Source: UBA2336 sp031395485 (GTDB lineage: Bacteria; Bacteroidota; Bacteroidia; Cytophagales; Cyclobacteriaceae). From it: DNA of 64,000 bases. Below are positions 1-10,400 of this stretch, piece after piece. Location: the NCBI GenBank assembly GCA_031395485.1, contig JANNUS010000010.1:310001-374000 (forward strand), in the 5' to 3' direction. Position numbers and translations under genes: made by a program. Within the stretch, counting starts at the first letter, position 1, and each line of letters begins with the position of its first letter. The notes under the pieces are model-generated. The model ran no database searches. It was not told where the DNA came from and worked only from the letters and a program-made list of their open reading frames with translations.

Positions 1-950
1 TTGTCATTATATACTTTTCCGAGATAACGTGTACCGTGATCCGGCAATAGGATAACCATGAGATCATCTTTTTTCAGATGCTCTTTTGCGTACTCAAGCG
101 CACCGTGAACAGCTGAGCCACTTGACCAACCTACAAAAAGACCTTCTTCGCGCGACAGTCTGCGGGTCATCACCGCGCCATCTTTGTCGGTTACTTTAAT
201 GAATTGATCAATCAAACTAAAATCCACATTCTTGGGAAGAATGTCTTCACCAAAACCCTCTGTTAGATAGGGGTATACTTCGTTCTCATCAAAAATTCCA
301 GTCTCCTTATATTTTTTAAAAACCGACCCGTACGTATCAATTCCAACGGTACTAATAGAAGGCTTTTGTTCCTTCAGATATTTTGCGGTTCCGCACATAG
401 AACCACCCGTGCCAACAGTTGCTACATAATGCGTAATAGTTCCTTCTGTTTGTTTCCAAATCTCCGGTCCGGTGCTTTCGTAATGAGCAATTGCATTGGA
501 AGGATTATCATATTGATTTGGGTAAATAGAATTTGGAATTTCCTTGTTCAGTTTACGAGCCACAGAATAGTATGAGCGAGGATCATCCGGAGCCACGTTT
601 GTCGGACACACGATTACTTCGGCACCTACTGCACGTAAAATATCAATTTTCTCCTGCGATTGTTTATCGGCCATTGTAAAGATACAACGATAGCCTTTGG
701 CAATGGCAGTAAGCGCCAATCCCATTCCGGTATTTCCCGAAGTGCCTTCAATGATCGTTCCACCGGGTTTTAAAATACCTGCTTTCTCGGCATCCTCAAT
801 CATTTTCAATGCCATCCGGTCTTTTGTGGAATTTCCCGGATTGAAGTACTCAACCTTTGCAATGACAGTACCCTGAATATCTTTAAATATCCGGTTTAAT
901 TTTACCATGGGTGTGTTTCCAATGGTTTCTACGATAGAGTTATAATACAT
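1..950 (-). CDS. Cystathionine beta-synthase / cysteine synthase, PLP-dependent (partial, C-terminus off window)
   Basis: The frame starts at ATG 950 and runs off the left edge after about 316 residues without a stop. It is a fold-type II PLP enzyme that forms or uses the beta-C-S bond (serine plus homocysteine to cystathionine, or O-acetylserine plus sulfide to cysteine). The PLP lysine is K43 in the NPGNSTKDR motif. The phosphate-binding GTSGNTG loop lies near residue 78 and the VGTGGS glycine loop near 190. The visible part ends with LPDHGTRYLGKVYND, which closes the catalytic domain in cystathionine beta-synthases. A regulatory CBS-domain pair may follow beyond the edge, but this cannot be seen. 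The family is certain; the choice between the two activities is not. It is separated from pyrB by 78 bases. Confidence 0.85.
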   Translation of the reverse strand, partial: MYYNSIVETIGNTPMVKLNRIFKDIQGTVIAKVEYFNPGNSTKDRMALKMIEDAEKAGILKPGGTIIEGTSGNTGMGLALTAIAKGYRCIFTMADKQSQEKIDILRAVGAEVIVCPTNVAPDDPRSYYSVARKLNKEIPNSIYPNQYDNPSNAIAHYESTGPEIWKQTEGTITHYVATVGTGGSMCGTAKYLKEQKPSISTVGIDTYGSVFKKYKETGIFDENEVYPYLTEGFGEDILPKNVDFSLIDQFIKVTDKDGAVMTRRLSREEGLFVGWSSGSAVHGALEYAKEHLKKDDLMVILLPDHGTRYLGKVYND

Positions 951-1028
951 GGGAATTGTGTTGGGTGGCAAATTTACGAAAACACTCGGAAAGCGTTAAG
1001 CGGAATGAACCGTCTTTTTAGGAAAGTA

Positions 1029-1952
1029 TCAGGCTGCTCCGGCCAGTAAGTACAAAACGGCCATGCGGATTGCTACACCGTTTTCAACCTGGTCGAGAAT
1101 AATTGAATGTTTAGAGTCAGCTGCGTCACTGCTTAATTCAACACCCCGGTTAATGGGGCCCGGGTGCATGAGTATGATTTGTTTTTTTAAATTATCAAGC
1201 ATCTTTTTATCAATGCCATAGTAAAGCGTGTATTCACGCAGCGATGGAAAATATTTAATGTGTTGTCTTTCCAACTGGATGCGGAGTACATTGGCCACAT
1301 CGCACCAGGCAAGCGCTTTTTTAACATCAAATTCTACCTGAACACCTAACTGGTTAATGTATTTAGGCAATAAGGTAGGAGGGCCGCACACCATTACTTT
1401 GGCCCCCAGTTTTTGCAAGGCGAAAATGTTGGAGAGCGCAACCCGCGAATGCAGGATATCGCCAATAATGGCTACTTTTTTTCCGGATATAGATCCCAGT
1501 TTTTCACGAATTGAAAAGGCATCAAGTAATGCCTGCGTTGGATGTTCGTGGGTACCATCTCCAGCATTTATAATATTGGCTTTGATATGCCGTGATAAGA
1601 AATGTGGAGCCCCTGGGCTAGCATGCCGCATCACAATCATATCAACTTTCATTGCCAGAATATTGTTGACTGTGTCGAGCAGGGTTTCTCCCTTTTTCAC
1701 CGAACTGTTAGAGGCAGAGAAATTAATTACATCGGCCGATAATCTTTTTTGCGCCAGCTCGAATGAAAGGCGGGTACGGGTGGAGTTTTCAAAAAAAACA
1801 TTGGCAATGGTTACATCGCGTAATGACGGCACTTTTTTAATGGGCCGGTTAATAACTTCTTTAAAATTATCGGTAGTTTCAAAAATAAGTTCAATGTCGT
1901 CACGGGTTATTTCTTTAATTCCGAGCAGATGTTTTTGACTAAGTTTTGACAT
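1029..1952 (-). CDS. pyrB: Aspartate carbamoyltransferase catalytic subunit
   Basis: This 307-residue protein catalyses carbamoyl phosphate plus L-aspartate to N-carbamoyl-aspartate, the first committed step of pyrimidine synthesis. The carbamoyl-phosphate loop FENSTRTR (S57-T58-R59-T60), the HPTQ motif (about residue 135) and the HPGPINRG motif near the C-terminus are all intact. Length is typical of a catalytic subunit, and no regulatory pyrI is present. The start lies 3 bases after the pyrR stop codon, so the two are almost certainly co-transcribed. It is the last gene of a run of five same-strand genes beginning with the EVE-domain gene at 5968. Confidence 0.97.
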   Translation of the reverse strand: MSKLSQKHLLGIKEITRDDIELIFETTDNFKEVINRPIKKVPSLRDVTIANVFFENSTRTRLSFELAQKRLSADVINFSASNSSVKKGETLLDTVNNILAMKVDMIVMRHASPGAPHFLSRHIKANIINAGDGTHEHPTQALLDAFSIREKLGSISGKKVAIIGDILHSRVALSNIFALQKLGAKVMVCGPPTLLPKYINQLGVQVEFDVKKALAWCDVANVLRIQLERQHIKYFPSLREYTLYYGIDKKMLDNLKKQIILMHPGPINRGVELSSDAADSKHSIILDQVENGVAIRMAVLYLLAGAA

Positions 1953-1955
1953 TTT

Positions 1956-2495
1956 TTATCCCTTATTAATCAACCAAATTTTATTCGCAAGCCCGTTTGA
2001 TTCGAGTTCAACCAAAACTTTTTGTGATGTTAATGTATTCACAACTTTTCCCACATAGTCGGGGGCAATGGGTAAGTCGCGGTTATATTTTCTATCAATA
2101 AGTACAAGTAGTTCTACTGTAGAAGGCCGGCCAAAGGCGATCATTGCATCCAGAGCAGCTCGCACCGTACGCCCGGTAAAGAGTACATCATCAACTAATA
2201 TTACTCGTTTACCTTCAATAACAAATGGAATTCGTGTTTCGCTAGCTTTGGCCGGAATTTCCCTGCGTCTGAAGTCATCACGGTTAAATGTGGTATCGAG
2301 GTAACCTAACGGGATCGTTCTCTTTAAAAGTTTCCCAAGTTTTTGGTGGATGATTTCGGCTAAAATTACGCCTCGTGGCTGCAATCCAAGTATAACGGTT
2401 TCTGAAAAATCCTGGTGTGCTTCAATCAGTTGTTGGCAAAGGCGGCTGAGTGTAATATCAAGCAGGTCGGAATCGAGAATCAGTTTTTTCTGCAT
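1956..2495 (-). CDS. pyrR: PyrR: pyr operon regulator / uracil phosphoribosyltransferase
   Basis: A 179-residue protein of the type I phosphoribosyltransferase fold, with the PRPP-binding signature VILVDDVLFTGRTVRAA about two thirds along. PyrR proteins bind UMP-regulated pyr mRNA leaders in Gram-positive bacteria and carry weak uracil phosphoribosyltransferase activity. Position directly ahead of pyrB, with a 3-base gap, supports the assignment. The 29 bases between the preceding gene and pyrR leave no room for a classical attenuator, so regulation at this site, if any, must act elsewhere. Confidence 0.93.
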   Translation of the reverse strand: MQKKLILDSDLLDITLSRLCQQLIEAHQDFSETVILGLQPRGVILAEIIHQKLGKLLKRTIPLGYLDTTFNRDDFRRREIPAKASETRIPFVIEGKRVILVDDVLFTGRTVRAALDAMIAFGRPSTVELLVLIDRKYNRDLPIAPDYVGKVVNTLTSQKVLVELESNGLANKIWLINKG

Positions 2496-2524
2496 AAGCC
2501 GAACGCAAATATACAGGTTTTTTT

Positions 2525-4051
2525 TTATGAGCGTACCTTCGGATAACCAACCTTGGTTATAAAATATACTTTCCTTCTTCGGCCTCCTTGTGAGGGTGGG
2601 GAAACGGTATTCTGAATTCCATGGGTAAGAAAATATCCCTTATACCAGTAATCTAGTTTCGTAGTAATAGTTTGGCTTTCGTCAGATCCTGCTTCGCTTG
2701 ATTTCGCATCAAGCTCATTAAAATCCTTTCCCTCTAATACGTTATTATCACGGATAATTTTTGTTTGCAACTTATTGTCTGATAGGTAGAGTAGGACAAT
2801 AGAGTCATCCTGAATATCCATTTTTACATATTGTTCGAGCGAAAAAGTTCTAACATCATTCATCTCAAAACTATTATCCCAAATCAGATTTCCTTGAAAA
2901 TCAATTCCCAATACAGCCGCATGAGTATATTGATATCCATCGAAAATTCGTTCAGTATTGTAGGCGGAGGCCATTAAAGGTGATACCGGTGGATTTTTAT
3001 AGCGTTTATAGAACGCTTCTCCCAGCATAATAAATTGATTTCCACTAGGCAATAGCTCATGAACTAAAAAGCGATATTGAAAGCGGAGTTTTTTTCCTCG
3101 AATTCTCTTTCTTTCTATTTTTCTCTTTATGCGATATTCCTGTTTGTCGCGCATGTAGTTAAAAAAATTATCAAGCTCCCCAAAGTTGTAATACTTTATT
3201 TGCCGAACGCCTACTTCATCAAGGGTAGCAATGAACAAGCCTTTTGAATACTCACCATTTTTATTCCCGAATACTCCCGCTACAATTCGAGCGTTATCGT
3301 TTGTTTGGATAAGCCTGCCAAAAATCAAATGGTTATCATCATCGGGTATAAGCATGATATTATCTTCAAGTTTACCGAATGCGTCATAATGCTTTAGCCA
3401 GATGGTTTTTTGTTTTTGATAGTTCTGAGCACAAATTAATAAGTCGAAGGAAGCATCTGGATTTACTTTTAACTGAGCCAACTCGCCAGTTTCATTGAAT
3501 AGGCCGGGAAGTATTTTTGATTTTTGGATGTCGAATTGGAAGAATAGTACTAACGGAACTCGATTATAATATCCGCCAATAAGTGCACCTTGGGTATTAA
3601 CTTCCAACATTGTTGGAAAAAATGGAATTGAATTTCTGACCGAAAACTTGATATAATCTCTGGTGTGAAGGTTGACTCTATATAACTGAAAATTTCGATC
3701 CGCCAACCTCACATCGTGCAGAATAAGATAGAGATTATCCTCTACAATAATTTGATTTCCAATTACTAGATTTTTATCCACCGGAAGTTCCCCATGCCAA
3801 AGTTCTTGCAAGGATGAGTCGGTATGAATTAGCTCAATAAAATCACCCGAACGTGAGGTCATTCTTCGGTGCAAGACAAGGCCATATTCCTTTCCAGAAG
3901 AAACTTCAAAGCGTTCATTGTTATTTGAAATGGGTATCTCCAGTCTTCCATACTGTTGAAGCTGTGCCATGCCAAAAAATGGTGCCAGGGTAAGCGTGTT
4001 AAGGAGCAACCACTTTATTGATATAAAAAACCTGTCTTGTTTTAGCCGCAT
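2525..4051 (-). CDS. Exported protein of unknown function, paralogue A
   Basis: A 508-residue protein not recognised as a named family. The N-terminus is a likely signal peptide (basic MRLKQDR, hydrophobic core, cleavage near GMAQLQQ). The body is rich in short beta-strands with regular aromatic and Asp/Asn turns, as in a beta-propeller-like or scaffold protein; this fold is inferred. It is clearly a paralogue of the gene just upstream: both carry SKILPG/TKILPG, a FGELDNFFNYMRDK-like segment and a C-terminal VYFITKV/VFYINKV strand. The start at 4051 lies inside the upstream gene, giving a 53-base overlap in a different frame. Near its C-terminus, SPPSQGGRRR coincides with a GC-rich element. 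Confidence 0.75.
   Translation of the reverse strand: MRLKQDRFFISIKWLLLNTLTLAPFFGMAQLQQYGRLEIPISNNNERFEVSSGKEYGLVLHRRMTSRSGDFIELIHTDSSLQELWHGELPVDKNLVIGNQIIVEDNLYLILHDVRLADRNFQLYRVNLHTRDYIKFSVRNSIPFFPTMLEVNTQGALIGGYYNRVPLVLFFQFDIQKSKILPGLFNETGELAQLKVNPDASFDLLICAQNYQKQKTIWLKHYDAFGKLEDNIMLIPDDDNHLIFGRLIQTNDNARIVAGVFGNKNGEYSKGLFIATLDEVGVRQIKYYNFGELDNFFNYMRDKQEYRIKRKIERKRIRGKKLRFQYRFLVHELLPSGNQFIMLGEAFYKRYKNPPVSPLMASAYNTERIFDGYQYTHAAVLGIDFQGNLIWDNSFEMNDVRTFSLEQYVKMDIQDDSIVLLYLSDNKLQTKIIRDNNVLEGKDFNELDAKSSEAGSDESQTITTKLDYWYKGYFLTHGIQNTVSPPSQGGRRRKVYFITKVGYPKVRS
2576..2606. repeat. GC-rich semi-palindromic element in coding sequence
   Basis: A C/G-rich stretch within the 3' end of the exported-protein gene, read on the minus strand as TTTCCCCACCCTCACAAGG followed by AGG. 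It resembles the CCCT/AGGG-rich elements at 47186 and 55056. It encodes SPPSQGGRRR where the neighbouring paralogue has an unrelated sequence of nearly the same length. Assignment as a repeat rests only on resemblance between these three sites. Confidence 0.35.
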
Positions 4052-5567
4052 TATGTTTATTGCGAATAGTTTGATATCCCCATACGTAAAAATTTGAACC
4101 GTACCAATGTTGAATTAACCCGGTGGGGTTGTCTTCATTACGAATTTCATCGTAGCTATCTTTTAATCGAATCTCATCGGTAAATTCTGTTGCCTGGCCG
4201 CTGCTAAATTCCACTTCCTTTTGTCTTATTTCCGACTCCTTTTTATACAGAAGCAGAAGGCCATCATCATTTGTATAGAAATCAACAACTTGCTCGAGTG
4301 ATTGTTTTTTAATTTTCTCTAATTTAATACTGTAATCCCAAAGTACACCACCTGCATTATCAAAGGCAACTACGGCACCATGAACATTTTTAACCTCCTG
4401 ATTATTGGCAACATTGTTTCCGTAGGTATATCCAGGGGCAGGGGTTCTAGTGGTTGGATAAAGCGATCCATAGGGAGTGTACGAGGGGTAGTTAGTTTCA
4501 GCCGTGCTGTAGCGCGAGGTTGGATTACCGGTAGTTGAGGGGATATAGGATCCGGCAAGAAGCAAAAATCCATTTGTGTGTTCAACAATCTTAAAGGGCA
4601 TCACATAATTGGTAAAGTCCGGGATTTTCCCCAACTCCAACGATCGTTGAGTACGTAATTTTATGGAAGCAATTTTCTTAGGCTTTAAATAGTCTAAGTA
4701 GTGTTCGAGTTGGCCAAAATAGACGCGGTTTATTTTTTGTTCGGCAAAAGGGTTAATGGAAAGGGTGTAAATACCGGAAGCTTGTTTAGAATTGCGTTTG
4801 CCCCATGTTCCAATAACAAGTAAATCTTCCTTTTCCAAGGCACTGCTAATACCACTGTGCAAAAACATATCATCATCAATGTTTGCAGAGCATTCAAATA
4901 ACTGCTTGCCGGTTGATTCGAACGTGCGAAAAATTATTTTGCGATTATCACGATCAACCCTGTCAACAAGGAGTACATTAAAAGTTTGATTGTAATTAGT
5001 ACGCAAATCAACCAAGTCTGTACTTTTTTGAAAAAAACCCGGAAGTATTTTAGTGTTATTGATGGAAGGCATATAGAGTAACACAGCCGACTCCATATTT
5101 ACATAACCACCGAAAACGAAATTCTCACCCGCACAGATAAAATGTGTTATTTGAAAGTTTAATTCTGGGCGGATTTTGTATAGAATACTTTCACGACTCT
5201 TTAAATTAATTGAAACAATATCCATTTCACCCTTTGTATCCTTCCGCACAAAGAGTAGATGAACAGCGCCTGGCGAAACTTCGTATCCTGCAAGGTGGTT
5301 ACGTGTATCAATTTCAAGCTCCAGCGTAGCATTTTCTTGTAAAGCGGAATCCAACAAGGTCACTTCCCAGGTATGGTTACCGCTTTTATACCGATTCACT
5401 TCGCGAACCAGCGCAATGCCTTCAATTTTTAGTGGGATGATGCTAAAATCCTCATCACTATACCGTTGCTCTTTCTCAAACCGGTGAGGTTGCTGAAGTT
5501 GGGAAACAGCTTGTGTAAAGATGTTGGTGACAACGAAAAAAGCAAGCAGTAATTTCAGGGTATTCAT
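3999..5567 (-). CDS. Exported protein of unknown function, paralogue B
   Basis: A 522-residue protein, not recognised, with an N-terminal signal peptide (MNTLKLLLAFFVVTNIF, cleavage near AVSQLQQ). The mature N-terminus begins QLQQ, as in its downstream paralogue. The central part is rich in beta-strand-like segments. A low-complexity Tyr/Pro/Thr/Ser stretch (TYPYTPYGSLYPTTRTP-like, about residues 345-375) is present here and absent from paralogue A. The start codon overlaps the stop of the upstream EVE-domain gene by one base (TAATG), which points to translational coupling. The 3' end overlaps the start of paralogue A by 53 bases. No enzyme motif is visible. Confidence 0.78.
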   Translation of the reverse strand: MNTLKLLLAFFVVTNIFTQAVSQLQQPHRFEKEQRYSDEDFSIIPLKIEGIALVREVNRYKSGNHTWEVTLLDSALQENATLELEIDTRNHLAGYEVSPGAVHLLFVRKDTKGEMDIVSINLKSRESILYKIRPELNFQITHFICAGENFVFGGYVNMESAVLLYMPSINNTKILPGFFQKSTDLVDLRTNYNQTFNVLLVDRVDRDNRKIIFRTFESTGKQLFECSANIDDDMFLHSGISSALEKEDLLVIGTWGKRNSKQASGIYTLSINPFAEQKINRVYFGQLEHYLDYLKPKKIASIKLRTQRSLELGKIPDFTNYVMPFKIVEHTNGFLLLAGSYIPSTTGNPTSRYSTAETNYPSYTPYGSLYPTTRTPAPGYTYGNNVANNQEVKNVHGAVVAFDNAGGVLWDYSIKLEKIKKQSLEQVVDFYTNDDGLLLLYKKESEIRQKEVEFSSGQATEFTDEIRLKDSYDEIRNEDNPTGLIQHWYGSNFYVWGYQTIRNKHNAAKTRQVFYINKVVAP

Positions 5568-5968
5568 TATACGTCACTTAGTTCAAGTACCATGTTAAAC
5601 TCATCTTCAAGAACGGGCTGAACAGATAACCGAGAGGATTTTACGAGAACCATGCTACCCAGTTTTTTAATGGCTTTTATTTGACTTAAGGTAACAGGTT
5701 TTTTTAATTTTTTACCAACCTTAATTTCCACCACTACCCAAGCCGTGTCATTCGGGTCAGGATAACCATCCCGTAAAAGGTGAGCCGTGCCTATTATTGC
5801 TTTGTCGTCTCCGCTATGGTAGATTAATGCGGTGTCACCTTTTTTCATGGCTTTTAAATTATTGCGAGCCTGAAAATTGCGCACACCATCCCAAACTGTT
5901 TTATTATCGCGTACCAGGTTATCCCAGGAGTACGTTGTGGGTTCAGTTTTTAGAAGCCAGTAGTTCAT
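5567..5968 (-). CDS. EVE domain-containing protein
   Basis: A 133-residue single-domain protein that starts MNYWLLKTEPTTYSWDNL and continues with WDGVRNFQARNNL, the hallmark of the EVE domain (PUA-like fold, thymocyte nuclear protein 1 type). EVE domains are thought to read modified bases in nucleic acids; the substrate here is unknown. Length fits a complete family member. Its TAA stop overlaps the ATG of the next gene by one base. It is the first gene of the run that ends with pyrB; the linkage to pyrimidine genes may be accidental. Confidence 0.92.
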   Translation of the reverse strand: MNYWLLKTEPTTYSWDNLVRDNKTVWDGVRNFQARNNLKAMKKGDTALIYHSGDDKAIIGTAHLLRDGYPDPNDTAWVVVEIKVGKKLKKPVTLSQIKAIKKLGSMVLVKSSRLSVQPVLEDEFNMVLELSDV

Positions 5969-6033
5969 TATGTCTTTAAATTTACTTTTCTAAAATACTA
6001 AATAGTGGTTGTTAAAGTTAACGGAATCGTAAT

Positions 6034-6066
6034 AAAAAAAGCCCCCCGAGTACTCGGGGGGCTTTG
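6034..6066 (-). terminator. Rho-independent terminator of the susCD operon
   Basis: A perfect 24-base inverted repeat at 6040-6063 (AGCCCCCCGAG, two-base centre, CTCGGGGGGCT). On the minus strand it is followed by seven T residues. It lies 24 bases downstream of the susD stop codon, so it terminates the susC-susD transcript. On the plus strand only three T follow, so it is much weaker in that direction. Confidence 0.93.
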
Positions 6067-6089
6067 ATGTTTACTTGAAATTTATTTAA

Positions 6090-7430
6090 TCAATAATCTT
6101 CATTTTGTTCCATGTCTGGATTAATAATTATTTCCCTGCTAGGAATAGGAAATATTAGTTTAGGAGCATTGAACGCCAAGGCACCGACTGACCGGCCGGT
6201 ACGTTTTAAATCATGAATTTGGTGCCCTTCAAAGGCAAGTTCAAGATGCCTTTCATTCAAGATATCAGCAATAGTAACACTACCTAAATCTGCTAACCCA
6301 ACCCGGTTCCTTATCGTATTGATGTCATTTAAAGGTGTATCTCCAACGGTAGAGCCTGCTTCTAAATTTGCTTCAGCCCTGGTCAAGTACATCTCAGCCA
6401 ACCGGATAATATTCACATTGCCAAACTGGTTCTCCCATTTGCCGGTTCGCTCTCCATCATAGAATAGGTTTAGCCGATCATCACCTGCTTCGTAAAGCAC
6501 AAAATGGGCTGGTTCTATATAAATGTCACCTCTTCCAGTCGTTGAAAAAAATGTGTTCATATTATTGATACCAGACTGACTTGTAACTTGCAGAGCAAAG
6601 ATATCTTCACTTGTTGCATTGTCATTATTACTTCGGCTACTGAACACATTGGCAGAGTTATTAAAATTATCTGCGTAGTCACTAAGAAGGCCAAATTCTC
6701 CAGACCCAATTACTATATCAGCCTCAAGGGCTGCATTTGCGTAATCTTGTTGCATCATGTATACGCGCGAGAGTATACTGCTGGCAGCGTATGTTGTCGC
6801 AAAAAAGCTATTGGTAATGGGTAGAAGTGTTTTCGCGTCCTGTAAATCACTAATTACCTGAGTATAAACTTCTGCTACACTGCTTCTGTCAACTAATGCG
6901 GTAGTGCTAGGCTCTAGGACAATAGGTACACCCGGATTTGTTGCCGGTGTGCCTGACGGATCTGTCCAAGTGCGTGCATACACCCTTACCAATTCGAAAT
7001 ACATAACCCCACGGATAAACTTAGCCTCCCCTTCAATGCGATCTACTTTGTCTGCAGTAACAACAGATAAGTTCGCGAGCACGGTGTTACAGATATTAAT
7101 AACCCTATAACAATCAAGCCAAGTTGCTTCTGCTTGTCCATTGGTAATCAACATGGCATTATCCCATATTTCTGCGGGGTCAGTAAATGTTCCATCCCAA
7201 AAGATTTCCCCATCATCGCCAATAAGTTCCGCATCACGTTGCATGTTTCCGCCATATACATCTCCATCGCCTAAAAAGGTATAAGCACCTACTATTAATG
7301 CCTCAATGTCCTTTGATGTACCTGTGCCAGTTCCGGAATCAATTGTATTAAAAGGCTTTACATCCAACTGGTCACCGCAACTTGTGAACACGGTTATTGC
7401 TGATATCAGTATAAAAATTTTCTTTTTCAT
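6090..7430 (-). CDS. SusD/RagB family outer-membrane lipoprotein
   Basis: A 446-residue surface lipoprotein that caps a SusC-type TonB-dependent channel and captures the ligand. The signal peptide MKKKIFILISAITVFTSCG carries a lipobox ending in Cys18, followed by DQLDVKP, typical of SusD mature N-termini. The helical TPR-like core includes EAKFIRGVMYFELVRVYA, and the C-terminal RagB part includes LNDINTIRNRVGL and NERHLELAFEGHQIHDLKRTGR. It starts 11 bases after the susC stop and is followed by a strong terminator. No glycoside hydrolase or sensor gene accompanies the pair, so the substrate cannot be predicted. Confidence 0.96.
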   Translation of the reverse strand: MKKKIFILISAITVFTSCGDQLDVKPFNTIDSGTGTGTSKDIEALIVGAYTFLGDGDVYGGNMQRDAELIGDDGEIFWDGTFTDPAEIWDNAMLITNGQAEATWLDCYRVINICNTVLANLSVVTADKVDRIEGEAKFIRGVMYFELVRVYARTWTDPSGTPATNPGVPIVLEPSTTALVDRSSVAEVYTQVISDLQDAKTLLPITNSFFATTYAASSILSRVYMMQQDYANAALEADIVIGSGEFGLLSDYADNFNNSANVFSSRSNNDNATSEDIFALQVTSQSGINNMNTFFSTTGRGDIYIEPAHFVLYEAGDDRLNLFYDGERTGKWENQFGNVNIIRLAEMYLTRAEANLEAGSTVGDTPLNDINTIRNRVGLADLGSVTIADILNERHLELAFEGHQIHDLKRTGRSVGALAFNAPKLIFPIPSREIIINPDMEQNEDY

Positions 7431-7441
7431 ATTTTAAGTCT

Positions 7442-10400
7442 TTAAAATCCGATGTTAATACCAAAAGTGATTGTCTTCGGCTGTGGAGCAGAATAGAAAT
7501 CGGTTCCCTGTGTTATGTTACTTTCAAAACTATCAGCATTTACCTCAGGATCCCACAGTTTGTAATCGGTAATCGTTAACAGATTTTGCCCACTTACATA
7601 AATCCTCATTTTAGTAAGCGAAGCTTTGCTAATGAGGGATTGAGGCAGATTGTAACCAAGTGTCAAGGTTTTTAATCTCACATAACTACCATCTGATATG
7701 TAGCGGGATGATTCGGCAATTCCGTTACCTCCAAATAACCTTGCTTGTGGGACGTTAGTAATATCACCAGGGTTTTGCCATCTATTCAACTGATCACGTG
7801 TTTGATTGTCATAGAAATCGCCATTGGCCGACATAAATTTTCCACCACCGTTATATACATCGTTGCCTGAAACTCCCATGAACAATATGCTCAGATCAAT
7901 TCCTTTATAAGAGAAATTGTTGGTCATACCCCAAATTATCTCGGGGTTAGGGTCACCAATTTTCACCAATTCAGCTAAGTTGGGGTCATTTGTTGTAATG
8001 AGGTCATTATTAATATCCCGGGTAAAATACAAGGCGTCTCCATTTGCCGGATCAACACCTGCATACTTCGGCCCGAAGAATATTCCGATAGGTTCTCCTT
8101 CAATAGCTCTTGATAAAAATGAACCTTCAATAACCTGGCCATCCAGGTTTGTAATTTCATTTTTATTATTTGCAATATTGAAGCTGGTATTCCATTTAAA
8201 GGCGCCCACCAGATTCTCGGTGTTTAGAACAAATTCAAATCCTTTATTTTCAAGATCTCCAACATTCTGGATTTGAGTTCTGGCTACCCCCGCTGAGCCA
8301 ACAAGGTTTACTGCGAGAAGCAAGTCGGAGGTCTTTTTGATATAATAATCAATCTCACCGGTAATGCGGCTATTGAAAATACCAAAATCAACCCCAATAT
8401 CCGTCTGAGCCGTTTGCTCCCAACGCAGATCACGGTTTTCAATTTGGGAAGGACGTTGTCCTGGAACCGCTGCATAGCCTCCATCACCAGAGTACAAACC
8501 CTGCCACGGGAAATTGCCTATTTCTGCATTTCCTGTTAAGCCGTAACTGGCACGAAGTTTTAGGAATTCAAGGATGTTGTTATCTGCTAAGAAGGATTCT
8601 TCAGTAAGTATCCATCCTACAGAGGCAGCAGGGAAAAATCCATATTGATTATCTGGACCAAACCGGGAAGAACCATCTACGCGACCGCTAAGGCTAACTA
8701 AGTATTTGTTATTGAATTTGTAGTTAGCCCTTCCAAAATAGGAAGCAAAAGCAAAACCAGTTTCAGTTGAGCTTCCTGCAGTAATGCTAGCAGCAGATAT
8801 AACTTTTTTATAGGAATCGCTGGCAAATTGTTGGCCTGTTACACTGCCAAAATCTGTATTTGATTTTTGGAAGCTCATACCCGCCACAACGTCTAAGGCA
8901 TGTACATCAAATGATTTGGAGTACTGAAAGAAGTTGTTTGTGGTATAATTAAAAACTTGTGTCCAGATATCATTTGCTTCTCCGTTTGGAGCACCCGAAT
9001 TTCTAGAGGACTGAGTGGCAAAATACCGATCTTCATGTTGGTTTAATAAATCGAATCCAAATTCAGTTCGGAATGTTAATCCCTCAATAATCTTATAGTT
9101 GCCGTAGAGCGTTCCGAAGTTTCTAAAAACTGTAGTCACCCGATCATTGTATGCAACATCGATTAGCGGATTATAATATTGTGGAAAATTAGTATTTGGC
9201 AATCCGGTAACTGGATTGAGGGCTCCACTAATTAATTCACTTCTTGGATCAACTGGTGGAGTCATGGGCCCAAGTGCCACCATTTGCAGCGGGGTTGAGA
9301 ATGCATTATCATCCGCTAACCGATAATTCACTGTTCTGGCCAAACTAAAATTAATTCCTAAAGATAGTTTTTCTGTTGCCTGATGATCAACATTAATACG
9401 TCCACCTATTTTTTGGAATCTATTTCCTATGAGAATACCATCCTGATCACCCCAGGTAAGTGAGGTAAAGAATTTTGTTTTATCTGTTCCTCCGCTGGCA
9501 CTAAAATCGAGCTGATTAACTTGAGCCTCTTGAAAAGCTAAGTTATCCCATTTGGTATCAATATAACCAGGTGCTCCAGGAACTGCCCACGATTCGTGCG
9601 GAACTCCTGTTCCAGATGAAGTAAGATTTGCAGGGTCTGCTCCAAAACGATTAAGCCGATTAGTAAATGATGTGAGAGAAACAGCACCCGTTGCGGCACG
9701 AGCTTCCGTAAACAACTCAACATATTCTGCAGTATTAAGCCACTCAACATGATTAGTGGGTTTACTAAAACCCGTTAAGTAGTTAAGATTAAAATTTGTT
9801 TTGCCACTCTTACCTCTTTTAGTTGAAATCAAAACTACACCATTGGCAGCACGTGAACCATAAATTGCTGCAGCTGATGCGTCTTTTAAAATTTCAATTG
9901 ATTCAATATCATTTGAGTTCAAATCCGCCAAGGGATTAGTTGCACCTCCCACAGATGCCTGACTTCCTGATGTTATAGGTATTCCGTCTATAACATACAG
10001 CGGCTGATTACCAGCAGAAACTGAAGAGGAACCGCGAATACGAATTTTTATCCCTTGTCCTAATTTTCCGTTCCCAGCTTCAACAAAAACACCTGCAGCT
10101 CTTCCTTGTATAGCCTGTTCAAAAGTTGGTACTGGAATACCCTGAACTTCAGTTCCACTCACTTTAGCAATATTACCCGTTAGGTCTTGCTTTAATTGAG
10201 TACCATAGCCAGTCACCACAACTTCTGATAGTTGCGTAATATCGGTCGCGATTTGAACATCAACGACTGACCTTGTTCCAACGGAGACCTCGACAGTTTT
10301 ATAGCCGATAAAAGAAAAGACAAGAACAGCATTATCGCCCGAAACAGCGATACTGTAGTTACCGTCTGAATCCGAGGCAGTACCTGTGCTTGTTCCCTTT

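Noticed and set aside
1357..1938. 193-codon open frame on the plus strand
   Set aside because: It lies wholly antisense to pyrB, whose catalytic motifs are intact; the translation is not protein-like.
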